This document shows, piece after piece, positions 1 through 7,693 of a DNA stretch of 37,505 bases (its first letter is position 1; every line of letters begins with the position of its first letter). The position numbers were made by a program, and so were the translations under genes. The DNA is from CAYGBW01 sp964348185 (lineage in GTDB: Bacteria > Desulfobacterota > BSN033 > WVXP01), in the NCBI GenBank assembly GCA_964348185.1, contig CAYGBW010000086.1:1-37505 (forward strand). Direction: 5' to 3'. Below the pieces are notes generated by a model. The model made no database searches. It had not been told where the DNA came from and saw only the letters and a list, made by a program, of their open reading frames with translations.

Positions 1-848
1 TCCTGAATCATATCGGGTAGCGAAAGCCCCAGATTCGCGTATTTCCCGGCAATGTGAATGACCAATCTTAAGTTAGCCTTTACAAGCCTGTCCTTTGCCT
101 CCTTGATTTCATAACGAGATTTCCGAACTGCCGACAGAATGACCTCCACCCTCTTCCCGTAACCGTCAGACCATGAACCCTGGCCATGGTAGGACATGGG
201 ATTGGCTCGCTTTCTCAGGTCTCTCTCCAGTTCCGTTAGGATTTTTGTCTTGAGGGGAATCTTATCAAGAAGGGGATCAATGCATGTCTCATTCCTGAAA
301 AATATTCCCCTGCGAGAATCGCCTTCACCACCAGAGCCCCCGAGTTTTTCCTGGACACAGGAATTTTGCGAGTACATCTCGAGGATCTCTTTGGCACAAG
401 CGATGAATCGTTTTTTCAGATCCGACTCAGATTCTTCATTTCTATCAGCATAGACTTCCATTACATCTCTGGGTCGAATCACACCCTTTTCCATCTGATT
501 TGCGGTCTCGGCGATCCACTCAAGCCCGACAGGGCTCTGGAGTACGAGGGTCTTTATTCGCTTCTTTCCTTCAAAGATTCTTCTGGTCAGCTCGCCTTCC
601 TGCGCTTGGCTCAGAAGAGGTATCCTACCAACCTCATAAGAATAGAGACCACGAGAGCGATAGGGAAAATCGTAAACCCCGTTGCGGCGTATGGACCCCC
701 TTTTTCCAGTACCGGAATACGTCTTTTCGTTGGAGTATTCAGACTCCGAGGAAAATTGAAAAGTCTCGTTCCCAAACTCATTGAAGTTGTCTGCACTATC
801 GAAAAACCGGTCCTCGTAGAGATCCATCTCTGCTCTCACCACCGACAT
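1..848 (-). CDS. Sigma-70 family RNA polymerase sigma factor, 3' end cut by window edge
   Basis: I translated this minus-strand frame by hand; it is open from an ATG at 848 to the left edge (282 codons, no stop). Near residue 75 it has a region 1.2-like segment (YSYEVGRIPLLSQAQEGEL). A variable stretch of about 150 residues follows, and then the start of region 2.1-2.2 (AKDRLVKANLRLVIHIAGKY), which is diagnostic of group 1/2 sigma factors (RpoD/RpoS/RpoH type). The presence of region 1.2 and a long non-conserved linker argues against an ECF factor. The promoter-recognition regions 2.4-4 lie outside the window, so the subgroup cannot be fixed. It starts 15 bases after the small winged-helix-like gene and probably shares its transcript. 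Confidence 0.88.
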   Translation of the reverse strand, partial: MSVVRAEMDLYEDRFFDSADNFNEFGNETFQFSSESEYSNEKTYSGTGKRGSIRRNGVYDFPYRSRGLYSYEVGRIPLLSQAQEGELTRRIFEGKKRIKTLVLQSPVGLEWIAETANQMEKGVIRPRDVMEVYADRNEESESDLKKRFIACAKEILEMYSQNSCVQEKLGGSGGEGDSRRGIFFRNETCIDPLLDKIPLKTKILTELERDLRKRANPMSYHGQGSWSDGYGKRVEVILSAVRKSRYEIKEAKDRLVKANLRLVIHIAGKYANLGLSLPDMIQ

Positions 849-863
849 GTTGTTTCCTTTAAC

Positions 864-1103
864 TCACTCCCTTCGGTTCACGGCCCACTTTACACGGCCC
901 CGCGGTTCCTCTATGCATTTAACAAACCCTTCTCTACTGAGAGACTCCAACCTGCTCACAATCTCCTCCTTGGTGAAGCTCTCCGCCGTGGTATCGTCCT
1001 CACCGATCTCGTACCATAGTTCCACTGCGTCCAGGCTTTCATAAAGGGAGAGGATCCGTAAAATATCCTGGTCGACGGTGTCCAAACTGTTCTCTCGCGC
1101 CAT
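864..1103 (-). CDS. Small winged-helix-like protein upstream of sigma factor
   Basis: A 79-residue acidic protein. I chose the ATG at 1103 because GAGGA lies 6 bases upstream; a longer open frame exists to 1271 but has no such site. The sequence (VDQDILRILSLYESLDAVELWYEIGED, then a helix ending SRLESLSREGFVKCIEE, then a short RGRVKWAV strand) has the helix-helix-strand spacing of a compact winged-helix fold. The motif LxxLxxxGFV resembles the recognition-helix end and wing of MarR/ArsR-like domains. The stop is 15 bases before the sigma factor start, so the two are probably cotranscribed. It could be a regulator or anti-sigma-like partner of that factor; this is inference from position only. 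Confidence 0.65.
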   Translation of the reverse strand: MARENSLDTVDQDILRILSLYESLDAVELWYEIGEDDTTAESFTKEEIVSRLESLSREGFVKCIEEPRGRVKWAVNRRE

Positions 1104-1203
1104 GAGGATTCCTCGATTTGCAATTTTCAGCGAGTGGTTCCGCTCTGGGGTACAAATGGGGTCCCAATCCCAGAGGTTATGCGATAGATCTAAGGTGGGA
1201 GAC

Positions 1204-1428
1204 TTAGCCGTTCCCCTTATCGTCTTCGAGTTCCAGAAAAAGGTTTCCCGAAGGAGGAAATTGGCCACCATTCTCTTGAATGGTCTCGATGATACTCTCC
1301 GCTATGAGCTGTCTATTTGTCATCGTATCCCTTGGGCGGATCTTCCAAGAAATCTCCCCCCCAACTGCTGCCTTTATCCAGGACTCAAAATCCTCCCAGC
1401 TTTCTTCAAAAGAGTCTCTTTCTTTCAT
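1204..1428 (-). CDS. Small hypothetical protein
   Basis: A 74-residue frame on the same strand as the sigma factor. The ATG at 1428 is preferred because GGGAG sits 8 bases upstream; another ATG at 1434 is too close to that site. The composition is protein-like: an acidic amphipathic N-terminus (ERDSFEESWEDFESWIKAA) followed by a helix (NRQLIAESIIETIQENGG). I recognise no family. About 100 bases separate it from the winged-helix-like gene. It is short enough that it could be a chance frame. Confidence 0.42.
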   Translation of the reverse strand: MKERDSFEESWEDFESWIKAAVGGEISWKIRPRDTMTNRQLIAESIIETIQENGGQFPPSGNLFLELEDDKGNG

Positions 1429-1547
1429 GTACATTGCTCCCGCTGACTGTTGGAGACGGGCAAACACCCTCTTCCTTGGTGAGCACGCTGGCGCCGGCCA
1501 CCAGTTCATCTAAACAAGCAAGGAATTCCATCTGGTCTCAAGGAAGT

Positions 1548-1820
1548 TTAGGGCGTTTTCCTCAATAATTGGCCGAACCTTGATTCGGAATTAGAACTAG
1601 ATAACAAGCTTTTGAGAAAACGATTCGCTTTCTTTTCGTGTTGGGAGTTGAAAAAGTCGTTCCTCTTCCCCTCCCTTAGTTCCCAGTTTCTTCGGTCGAT
1701 TTCCATTTCGATCAGGGGATCAACGATCTGCCATCCATACCTTTCCGCAACTGATTGCTTGTCGTGGATGTTTTCGATTCGCTCTTTTTCCCATTGGTCA
1801 TGAATGCTCTTCGAAATCAT
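1548..1820 (-). CDS. Small hypothetical charged protein
   Basis: A 90-residue frame with an ATG at 1820 preceded by the purine-rich AGGGGTAGG. It is rich in Glu, Lys, Arg and Trp (for example DPLIEMEIDRRNWELREGKR) and has no membrane segment or signal peptide. No family is recognised. It lies 81 bases downstream of the A-type-carrier-like gene in the same orientation, so it may belong to the same run of small genes leading to the sigma factor. Confidence 0.42.
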   Translation of the reverse strand: MISKSIHDQWEKERIENIHDKQSVAERYGWQIVDPLIEMEIDRRNWELREGKRNDFFNSQHEKKANRFLKSLLSSSNSESRFGQLLRKTP

Positions 1821-1901
1821 CGACCTACCCCTGAGTCACCAGCCTTCTCAGAGTCCGAAAAAAGTCCAGCCTATTTATGCTGTTCAGACTACGTGTTCAT
1901 A

Positions 1902-2198
1902 CTATCTGCCAGTCTCTTCTGGCTCCTCCTTTCGCAACAGGGTCAACTCTCCGCCTTTTTCTGAATCCCGATAATCTAGGACCAGACCTTCTAGCTGTTT
2001 AGCCGTTTCACTGTCAAGAACAAGAATTTTTGTTTCGCCGTGTTTGACGACCTCGTCTCCCGGTGTTTCCACGTCTAGGGCCAATCCAAACTGGCCACCC
2101 TGGGTCGCCATGAGTCTCACACACTGTCCAGGTTGTCTTTGCGCGCTATCCAAACTCTTCTTCAGCGCTCCCTTGGCACTTTCCGTTACGAGTAGCAT
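1902..2198 (-). CDS. HesB/IscA-like (A-type carrier fold) protein lacking the cysteine triad
   Basis: A 98-residue protein with a strong ribosome site (GGGAGG, 7 bases before the ATG). The pattern VTESAKGALKKSLDS, CVRLMATQGGQFGLALD, GDEVV and ILVLDSETAKQLEGLVLDY follows the HesB/IscA/YadR domain from N- to C-terminus. Canonical A-type Fe-S carriers use a Cys around residue 35 and a C-terminal CGC. Here only Cys26 is present and the C-terminus (GGELTLLRKEE) has none, so Fe-S scaffolding of the usual kind is unlikely. Similar cysteine-poor paralogues occur in anaerobic bacteria. The product is probably cytoplasmic; function unknown. Confidence 0.75.
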   Translation of the reverse strand: MLLVTESAKGALKKSLDSAQRQPGQCVRLMATQGGQFGLALDVETPGDEVVKHGETKILVLDSETAKQLEGLVLDYRDSEKGGELTLLRKEEPEETGR

Positions 2199-2278
2199 TT
2201 TCTAACCTCCCTTTCGTGGTTTTTCCTTGGGTGCTCTACTTCCCCCTAGACCCATTGCCGTGTTGTTTGCAAGTTGGA

Positions 2279-2290
2279 CCGACCGGTCGG
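2279..2290. promoter_or_regulatory. Perfect 12-base palindrome, possible operator
   Basis: CCGACCGGTCGG is perfectly self-complementary and lies about 80 bases upstream of the HesB/IscA-like start. Palindromes of this form are common binding sites of TetR-family repressors (known for the family). No TetR gene is visible in the window, so its use here is a guess. Confidence 0.3.
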
Positions 2291-2473
2291 CTTGGGCACT
2301 GCGGAGGAAATCTAATAAGATTGACGAAATTGCCGATGCATCAACGGCATCCCATGCCTCCACCCAATAACCTTTCAGTCCCTCTCGGAGACAAGGTTTC
2401 TGAACTCAGCCTTTCTGCCTCCACCAGAGCTTTTGATCAGGCTGGTAAAAGGATCTTGCATTATCTGAACCCT

Positions 2474-3040
2474 CTAAGTGTCATTTCTACAATTGAACGC
2501 GGGTTTCTGTGCTTTTCTTGTCGGAGAAGCGCCACCCTGTACCTGCTCAGATCCGCCAACCCCACTGATGCGGTGGCCTCCTTTTGCCTGAGATTTCATC
2601 TTATCTCTGACAAGACGGCTGATAAAATCCTTGAGACTCTCCATCTGGATCGGTTTTGCTATGTAGTAGTCAGCCCCTTCTTTGAAAGCTTCCTGGGCTG
2701 CTCGTTCCGTTCCAAAACTTGTCATTGCAGCAATTAATGCGTTTGGTTGAAGCCTTCTCAACCATGCCAGAATTTCAGGTCCCATCAATCCCGGGGTCCC
2801 GACCTCTGCGATGATAACGTCGAAGTCCCCGCCAGAGGCCTCTAGAATAGCACTGGAATATCTGGATACCTTGGTCACATCATGGCCAACTTCCCTCATG
2901 ACATCTTCGAAAAGATCAAGCATGTCACTGTCGGGTTCGATCACCAGGACTTTCAGGAAACAGGTGTCCTTCTCCACAAACCGCCCCACCGGTAATGACC
3001 TAATGTTGTGTGAATGCACAGCAAAGGAGATGCCATCCAC
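2474..3040 (-). CDS. Stand-alone receiver-domain protein with Glu at the phospho-acceptor site
   Basis: A 188-residue protein read from a GTG at 3040; in-frame GTGs further in are possible starts and no ribosome site is decisive. Residues 29-145 match a CheY-like receiver: LVIEPDSDM at the acidic pocket (E35, D37), DVIIAEVGTPGLMG at beta-3, AAMTSFG with T107, and YYIAKP with K129. The acceptor Asp is replaced by E79 and one acidic-pocket residue is also changed. Standard phosphotransfer is therefore unlikely and a permanently phospho-mimetic state is possible (inference). The C-terminal 45 residues are low-complexity and basic, with no output domain. A palindrome at 3130-3147 upstream suggests control by the neighbouring NtrC-type regulator. 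Confidence 0.8.
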   Translation of the reverse strand: MDGISFAVHSHNIRSLPVGRFVEKDTCFLKVLVIEPDSDMLDLFEDVMREVGHDVTKVSRYSSAILEASGGDFDVIIAEVGTPGLMGPEILAWLRRLQPNALIAAMTSFGTERAAQEAFKEGADYYIAKPIQMESLKDFISRLVRDKMKSQAKGGHRISGVGGSEQVQGGASPTRKAQKPAFNCRNDT

Positions 3041-3373
3041 CTCTTACAGAAAAATCCTATAACTTACAATAGGTTAGGAGATTTCAGGCGAGGAATATTC
3101 TCAGGCACTGTGGAGGTTTGCCTCGGAGATGTAGCGTTTCGCCACAACGTAAGTGACCCCTCTTTCGCTGACTAGAGAAAAAGACTGGTTTGGAAAGGTC
3201 GTAAGTTATTTGAGATTATGGAAAGACGCATATCAAAGTCGGCTCTACGTGGCGAGGCAGACCTGGAGGGTATAAAGCAGCTCATGGTGCAGATTTTGAA
3301 ATCCACATGCTTTGGATTTGATATAGATTCTCATGAATCCTGATTACGAATATTTGTCGCAAGCTATCCTTTA
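3041..3373. other. Intergenic region upstream of the receiver gene
   Basis: It holds the palindrome at 3130-3147. A 41-codon plus-strand frame (3218-3343, ATG to TGA) has no convincing ribosome site. I see no recognisable gene, RNA or terminator with a T-run. Confidence 0.4.
3130..3147. promoter_or_regulatory. Palindrome A, candidate binding site for the NtrC-type regulator
   Basis: TGTAGCG-TTT-CGCCACA plus one flanking A: an inverted repeat with 6 of 7 arm positions paired. It shares the TGTAGCG half-site with palindrome B (3753-3771). It lies 90-107 bases upstream of the receiver gene start, a typical distance for an upstream activating site. I did not find a convincing -24/-12 element between it and that gene. 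Confidence 0.45.
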
Positions 3374-3466
3374 TTACCTCTTCTTTTTGTGACGGGTCCT
3401 CTTGAGGCGCTTTCGGTGCTTATGTCTTGACATCTTTCGCCGCCTCTTCTTAGTCACATTACCCAA
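3374..3466 (-). CDS. AURKAIP1/COX24-like 30-residue basic protein (bS22-like)
   Basis: Hand translation from a TTG at 3466 to TAA gives a 30-residue peptide beginning MGNVTKKRRRKMSRHKH and ending KRTRHKKKR. It is very rich in Lys, Arg and His. This matches the tiny bacterial proteins annotated as AURKAIP1/COX24 domain proteins, which typically read MGxVxKKRRKRMxKxKHRKxLxRTRxxRR. In mycobacteria such a protein was identified as the ribosomal small-subunit protein bS22 (recalled). AGGAGAAGAG lies just upstream of the TTG. Its role is presumably ribosome association. A -24/-12 promoter-like element about 175 bases upstream on this strand suggests sigma-54-dependent expression, which would be unusual for a ribosomal component. 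Confidence 0.85.
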   Translation of the reverse strand: MGNVTKKRRRKMSRHKHRKRLKRTRHKKKR

Positions 3467-3641
3467 ATCGACTCTTCTCCTGTTCCAGAGTTACCAAGAA
3501 CAATTAGCCAAGCATACTCCATGGTTATGACACTTTCTTCCTTCGTGCTAAAAGGCTGTAAAGCCTTCCTCAGCCCCTTCGCTTTCCAAAAGATCCATCC
3601 CGTTTTCAATAACACCTCGTTCCGTTGCTACCTCTATCTCT

Positions 3642-3658
3642 GGCAATTCCTATGCCAA
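3642..3658 (-). promoter_or_regulatory. Sigma-54 (-24/-12) promoter
   Basis: Read on the minus strand, TTGGCATAGGAATTGCC has GG and GC separated by exactly 10 bases and matches the consensus TGGCAC-N5-TTGC closely. The predicted start is near 3631. Palindrome B lies about 130 bases upstream, the normal place for an enhancer site. The element is partly palindromic, so a weaker plus-strand reading (ending ATGCC) also exists. The first clear minus-strand gene downstream is the 30-residue basic protein at 3466. Confidence 0.55.
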
Positions 3659-3752
3659 GCGCTTTTTAGTAGATAAAGATAAAACCTAAACTGAATTAGG
3701 GAGGAAATCGATGGCAGGATATTCTGGAAAACTGGAAACGGAATACTCAGGA

Positions 3753-3771
3753 TTGTAGCGTCTTGCTACAA
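3753..3771. promoter_or_regulatory. Palindrome B, candidate enhancer site for the NtrC-type regulator
   Basis: TTGTAGC-GTCTT-GCTACAA has perfect 7-base arms. It lies about 120 bases downstream of the NtrC-type regulator gene and upstream of the -24/-12 element. The arms resemble those of palindrome A. Confidence 0.55.
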
Positions 3772-3888
3772 CCCTAAACGGCCATTGCTTTTGATGATGA
3801 TCTATGGTCTATGATCTTTAGTATTGATTCTGTGAAAGAAAGCAGGATGGAAGGTGCCCCTCTTTATCGCATTTCCCATTGGGCACTA

Positions 3889-5256
3889 TTAGCTTTCCAT
3901 TTCATAGTTTTGAAGCTTTCGGTAAAGGGTCTTCCGGTCCATACCCAGGATTTGAGCCGCCCTCGCCTTATTACCTCCGGTTTGATTAAGGATTTTCGCG
4001 ATATATTCCCTCTCCACCTCAGCTATCGTGTATCGCTTTCGACCGGCCTGGGCGAGAAGCTCTGTGGCATTCTGCCCTTCTGTGAGGAAAGGCGGAAGCT
4101 CTTCTACAGTAATCACTTCTCTTTTGGCCAGAGAGACGGCATGTTCGACGGCGTTTTCTAGCTCTCTGACATTTCCAGGCCATGCATATTCCATCAGAGC
4201 CCTCGTGGCCTCAGGCAAGATTCCCGAGATCTTCTTACCGAAATGTTTACTGCACCCGCCAATGAACAAGTGAATCAAAGGAAGAATGTCCTCTCGCCGT
4301 TCGCGCAGAGGTGGCAGCTCGATCCCGATCACATTGAGGCGAAAGTAGAGGTCTTGCCGGAATTGCTCCTCCCTAATCATGGACTTAAGATCTTTTTTTG
4401 TGGCAGAAATGATCCTGACATCAACCTTGACAGTCTTCGTCTCTCCCAGCGGGCGTATTTGTCGATCTTCGATACTTCTTAGGATTTTTGCTTGGATTGA
4501 TGGTGGCATTTCGCCGACCTCGTCGAGAAACAGGGTCCCTCCGTCAGCCTCCACAAACAACCCCTTCTTGGCATCCTTTGCATCGGTGAAGGCTCCCCTT
4601 TGATGGCCAAAAAGCTCACTCTCCAGGAGATTTTCCGGAATCGCTGCACAGTTGATCGGGACAAAGGCCCTTTCCTTTCGAGGACCGTTGTAATGGATCA
4701 ATCGAGCAACCAGTTCTTTCCCCGTTCCCGTTTCACCGGTAATGAGAATGTTGCTGGGGTTGTCGCAAACTCTCTCAACCAGGTCGAGAATTTTTTTCAT
4801 GGCATCGCTTTTTGCAATAATCTGGGAAAAGCCATATCTCCCCTGAATCTCCTTCTGAAGACGCAGTACCTCGGACTTGAGAAAGCTATTCTCGAGGGCC
4901 TTTCCGATGACAACGAGTAATTCCTCCATCTCAAAAGGTTTTGTAAGATAGTCAAAGGCCCCAAGTTTCATGGCTTTGATCGCAGACTCTATCGACCCAA
5001 AGGCCGTTATTAAGATCACAGGGGTGAAGGGGGAGTGTTCTTTGATTTTTCTCAGCAGTTCAAGCCCTTTAATACCGGCCAATTCGATATCACTGACCAC
5101 CACTCCAAACTGCTCTTTCTCAATCCGTCTGAGAGCATGGATACCATTTTCCTCGATCCCTACTTCGAATCCCTCACCTTCACACACATCTCTCAGGAGA
5201 TCCAGCATCTCCCGGTCGTCATCCACGATCAGAATTCGTCCTTGCCGCTTTCGCAT
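3889..5256 (-). CDS. NtrC/ZraR-family sigma-54-dependent response regulator
   Basis: A 455-residue protein starting at the ATG at 5256, which has AGGGA 6 bases upstream. The frame stays open to 5445, but the extra 63 residues are not receiver-like and precede a typical domain start. Receiver domain, about residues 7-120: acidic pair D12/D13, phospho-acceptor D56, T84, K106. AAA+ domain, about 145-380: Walker A GETGTGKE (174-181), sigma-54 contact loop GAFTDA (221-226, a common variant of GAFTGA), Walker B TLFLDE (241-246). The C-terminal Fis-type helix-turn-helix (NKARAAQILGMDRKTLYRKL) binds enhancer DNA. All key residues are intact. The kinase gene lies upstream on the same strand with a 231-base gap. 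Likely targets are the two palindromes at 3130 and 3753. Confidence 0.95.
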   Translation of the reverse strand: MRKRQGRILIVDDDREMLDLLRDVCEGEGFEVGIEENGIHALRRIEKEQFGVVVSDIELAGIKGLELLRKIKEHSPFTPVILITAFGSIESAIKAMKLGAFDYLTKPFEMEELLVVIGKALENSFLKSEVLRLQKEIQGRYGFSQIIAKSDAMKKILDLVERVCDNPSNILITGETGTGKELVARLIHYNGPRKERAFVPINCAAIPENLLESELFGHQRGAFTDAKDAKKGLFVEADGGTLFLDEVGEMPPSIQAKILRSIEDRQIRPLGETKTVKVDVRIISATKKDLKSMIREEQFRQDLYFRLNVIGIELPPLRERREDILPLIHLFIGGCSKHFGKKISGILPEATRALMEYAWPGNVRELENAVEHAVSLAKREVITVEELPPFLTEGQNATELLAQAGRKRYTIAEVEREYIAKILNQTGGNKARAAQILGMDRKTLYRKLQNYEMES

Positions 5257-5487
5257 CTTTGATCCCTGAGTTTTTATCATGTCAAATGAGTCGTCACTGA
5301 AAAATGTCCCTGGAGCGAGCATTACGGAGTTTTTGGGGCTACCCGTCTTGGCGAAGAGAGTGTCCCCGAAGGGGCGAGATTCCTCTGTCTGAGGCCGCCA
5401 GGCCGAGTCCGGAAGATCGAACGACCGAGCCTTAGAACGGGTCAAAAACTCTGTACAGAGAGGGTCAGGGGCGTTTTTCAGTGACGA

Positions 5488-6969
5488 CTAATTGGGAGCC
5501 AAGGCAGGAAACGAAACTCTGACCGTCGTCCCTCTACCTTCCTCACTGCCCACATCAATGCTTCCTCCATGATCTCTTATGATTCCATGGGCGATGGGTA
5601 ACCCCAAGCCCGTGCCTCTTCCATCCCCTTTGGTCGTAAAAAAAGGCTTAAATATGTTCTCCAGCACTTCGCGTTTCATTCCAAACCCGGTGTCCCTAAT
5701 CTCGATTTCGACCGAATTCGTTTGGCTCCCCTTTCCCTTGCTCTCTTTGGCAGTGAGACTCCGTCCTGCAAGGATCAACTCTCCGCCATTCGGCATTGCC
5801 TGGATGGCATTATGGATTAAGTTCAGAAAGACCTGCTGCAGTTGCTCTGGGTCGGCCTCCACAAATGGCAGGTCCGTCGGAAATTCTTTGACAACCTTGA
5901 TCCCTTGCTTACGAATCCGATATCCCAGAAGCTCCAGCGCACTGTCTATTTCAGGACAGATCTCTGTCTGTATGAACTGAGGGGACTGCTCACGTGACAA
6001 GTTGAGCAGTCGCTTGATAATCTTGGTAATCCGTTGACTCTGACGCACAATTATGTCTAGGTTCTTCTCCACCAATTCTCTATTGGTCATCCTTTTTTTT
6101 AGGTAACCCGCACGCCCGCTGATAACATTAAGAGGGGTCCCAATCTCATGGGCAAGGCCGGAGGCCAGCTGACCTATGGTGATAAGTCTTTCGAGATGCC
6201 GCATTCTCTGTTCTAACTCGGCCTTTTTGTCTTCCTCCTCCAAGACCCGCTTTTCGGCCTCCTTGAGGTTGGCTGCCATCTGATCGAACTCCTGGGCCAA
6301 TTCGCCGATCTCATCCTTTCGGTTGAGGAGCACTTCCGTATCGAACTCACCCCTTCCAACCCTTCGGATTTTCTTGATTAGGTCAGCGACAGGGCTTGTG
6401 ATGTTGAACCGAATCAGACTAAGGATCGAGGCCGTTATGAGGCCAATAAGGACGACCATGGTCACCGCAACTGCCAGTCTCGTTGCCCAAATATCCTTTT
6501 CTAAGAAAGATGTGTACTGGATTATTCCCATTGAACCAATTACTTGTCCTCGAGACCCTCTCAGGGGCTCAAAGTAAACAAAGACAGGGATATTCCCATA
6601 GTAATTAAAACGCTCAACCACCTCACCCCCAGCGATGACCTGTCTGGAGAGTTCCAGATTTGTTTCGAAAGAATATGGAAGGTCTTTGAGAGACTCCGTT
6701 TGCAAAGCCTTTCCATTCAATTGAACAAAAACACCGAGGGTTTTCTCGAATTCGCCAATTCCATTTACCAGTGTGTGCAAATCTCGGCCTTCCCCGGATG
6801 GAGCTTCCTCAATGTAGATCCTCGCGGTCCGAGCAATAGCGCGAACTTCACGCTTCATTCTGGAGAACAAGATATCTTTCCGGGTCGCGATAGTGTGGTA
6901 CCCATATAAGCCAAGAACTACGCCCACCACTATTGCTGTCGTCAGTGTAAATTTTGTGCCAAGTCTCAT
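5488..6969 (-). CDS. Membrane sensor histidine kinase
   Basis: A 493-residue protein from the ATG at 6969; a GTG four codons upstream is an alternative and neither has a strong ribosome site. Order of parts: membrane helix about 7-27; extracytoplasmic sensor segment about 28-164 with no recognised domain; second helix about 165-186; HAMP linker about 187-240; coiled coil; HisKA with phospho-accepting H274 (GLAHEIGTPLN); HATPase with the N-box NLIHNAIQAMP, G1 DTGFGM, F-box FKPFFTTK and G2 GRGTGLGLP. The DctB/ZraS-like architecture matches the NtrC-type regulator encoded next, which is its probable partner. The signal sensed cannot be read from the sequence. Confidence 0.94.
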   Translation of the reverse strand: MRLGTKFTLTTAIVVGVVLGLYGYHTIATRKDILFSRMKREVRAIARTARIYIEEAPSGEGRDLHTLVNGIGEFEKTLGVFVQLNGKALQTESLKDLPYSFETNLELSRQVIAGGEVVERFNYYGNIPVFVYFEPLRGSRGQVIGSMGIIQYTSFLEKDIWATRLAVAVTMVVLIGLITASILSLIRFNITSPVADLIKKIRRVGRGEFDTEVLLNRKDEIGELAQEFDQMAANLKEAEKRVLEEEDKKAELEQRMRHLERLITIGQLASGLAHEIGTPLNVISGRAGYLKKRMTNRELVEKNLDIIVRQSQRITKIIKRLLNLSREQSPQFIQTEICPEIDSALELLGYRIRKQGIKVVKEFPTDLPFVEADPEQLQQVFLNLIHNAIQAMPNGGELILAGRSLTAKESKGKGSQTNSVEIEIRDTGFGMKREVLENIFKPFFTTKGDGRGTGLGLPIAHGIIRDHGGSIDVGSEEGRGTTVRVSFPALAPN

Positions 6970-7693
6970 TGTTACCCACACGTTGAGGTGCTTGTTTGAG
7001 GTTATCGGATGAGAGACTATAAGTCAAGAAAGGCAAAGGGCCAAAATCTACCGCCTGCTTGCCAAATGAGGCGGTTCTGTCAGATCCGAGGTCTTGTGGA
7101 GAGATTCTGAACCCATAAAGCTGCACCATTGGTGCTCTCATTTTTGTTTTTCGTTATTTCAAGGCATCAGACTCAAGCAAATCACCGGGTTTCTGAACAC
7201 CCCCCCACTGTCCATTCTCTCAGTTCCTTGCTAAGGCCTTGTGCTGCTGAAACTCCGGTCTCAGCCGGTGGTCGGAGCACGGGCTAAACATAGGCCCTAT
7301 TTGAGTGCGGCCAATAGCATCTCGTTGGTGATAGATATGGTCCACTAAACCCATTCTATCATTCTGTTTTCACAGGCTTAGCGAGGTTTTTCTACTTTTT
7401 TTGATGGTGAATCAAGGAGGGTTCCTCAGTTGTAAAGCGTGAGGGTCTCAGATTGTACCTGTGAGCGCGTGATTTGCGAGGCTTTGAGTAAATGTGGCCA
7501 AAGGACGGTCTGACGAATCATCGAGGGATGTTTCAAAGAGAATGATTGTTGAAATAACCCCATTTCATTCTCGGAATTGGGGTGAAAGCGGTGCAAGTTA
7601 TCCGACAGTTGACCTCTGAAAAAAGAAAGCTGTGAGATCAAGCTCAATCTGTTATATTCTTCGTCCTTCAACCCTATCTCAATCCTCTAAAGC
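6970..7693. other. Long intergenic region between the kinase gene and the amidohydrolase gene
   Basis: About 720 bases without a convincing gene. It contains an inverted repeat at 7329-7361 (TGATAGA and TCTATCA arms, 19-base loop) and a GC-rich inverted repeat near 7253-7277 (CTCCG and CGGAG arms). A minus-strand frame 7426-7671 starting at TTG has no ribosome site and no family resemblance. This stretch separates the regulatory block from the catabolic island. Confidence 0.45.

Larger units (their letters stand above)
3467..3888. other. Intergenic region with sigma-54-type signals
   Basis: It contains the -24/-12 element (3642-3658) and palindrome B (3753-3771). A plus-strand ATG at 3711 with an excellent ribosome site (GGGAGG) opens a frame of only 15 codons, stopping at 3758 inside the palindrome; this may be a leader or the head of a lost gene. 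A 22-codon minus-strand frame (3522-3454) overlaps the start of the 30-residue basic protein gene. No larger gene is visible. Confidence 0.45.

Noticed and set aside
3218..3343. 41-codon plus-strand frame (MERRISKSALRGE...)
   Set aside because: Protein-like composition, but no ribosome site, no recognised family and no conserved neighbour.
3454..3522. 22-codon minus-strand frame overlapping the 30-residue basic protein gene start
   Set aside because: It could be a leader peptide, but nothing beyond a purine-rich stretch supports translation.
3711..3758. 15-codon plus-strand frame with a very good ribosome site
   Set aside because: Too short to assign; it ends inside the regulator palindrome. 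I mention it only in the intergenic entry.
5257..5445. N-terminal extension of the NtrC-type regulator
   Set aside because: The frame is open, but the residues are not receiver-like and a good ribosome site lies directly before the ATG at 5256.
6848..7141. 97-codon minus-strand frame upstream of the kinase gene
   Set aside because: It overlaps the kinase coding start in another frame and shows no recognisable domain.
7426..7671. 81-codon minus-strand frame after the amidohydrolase gene
   Set aside because: TTG start without a ribosome site, no family resemblance; it looks like chance openness, although a decayed gene cannot be excluded.
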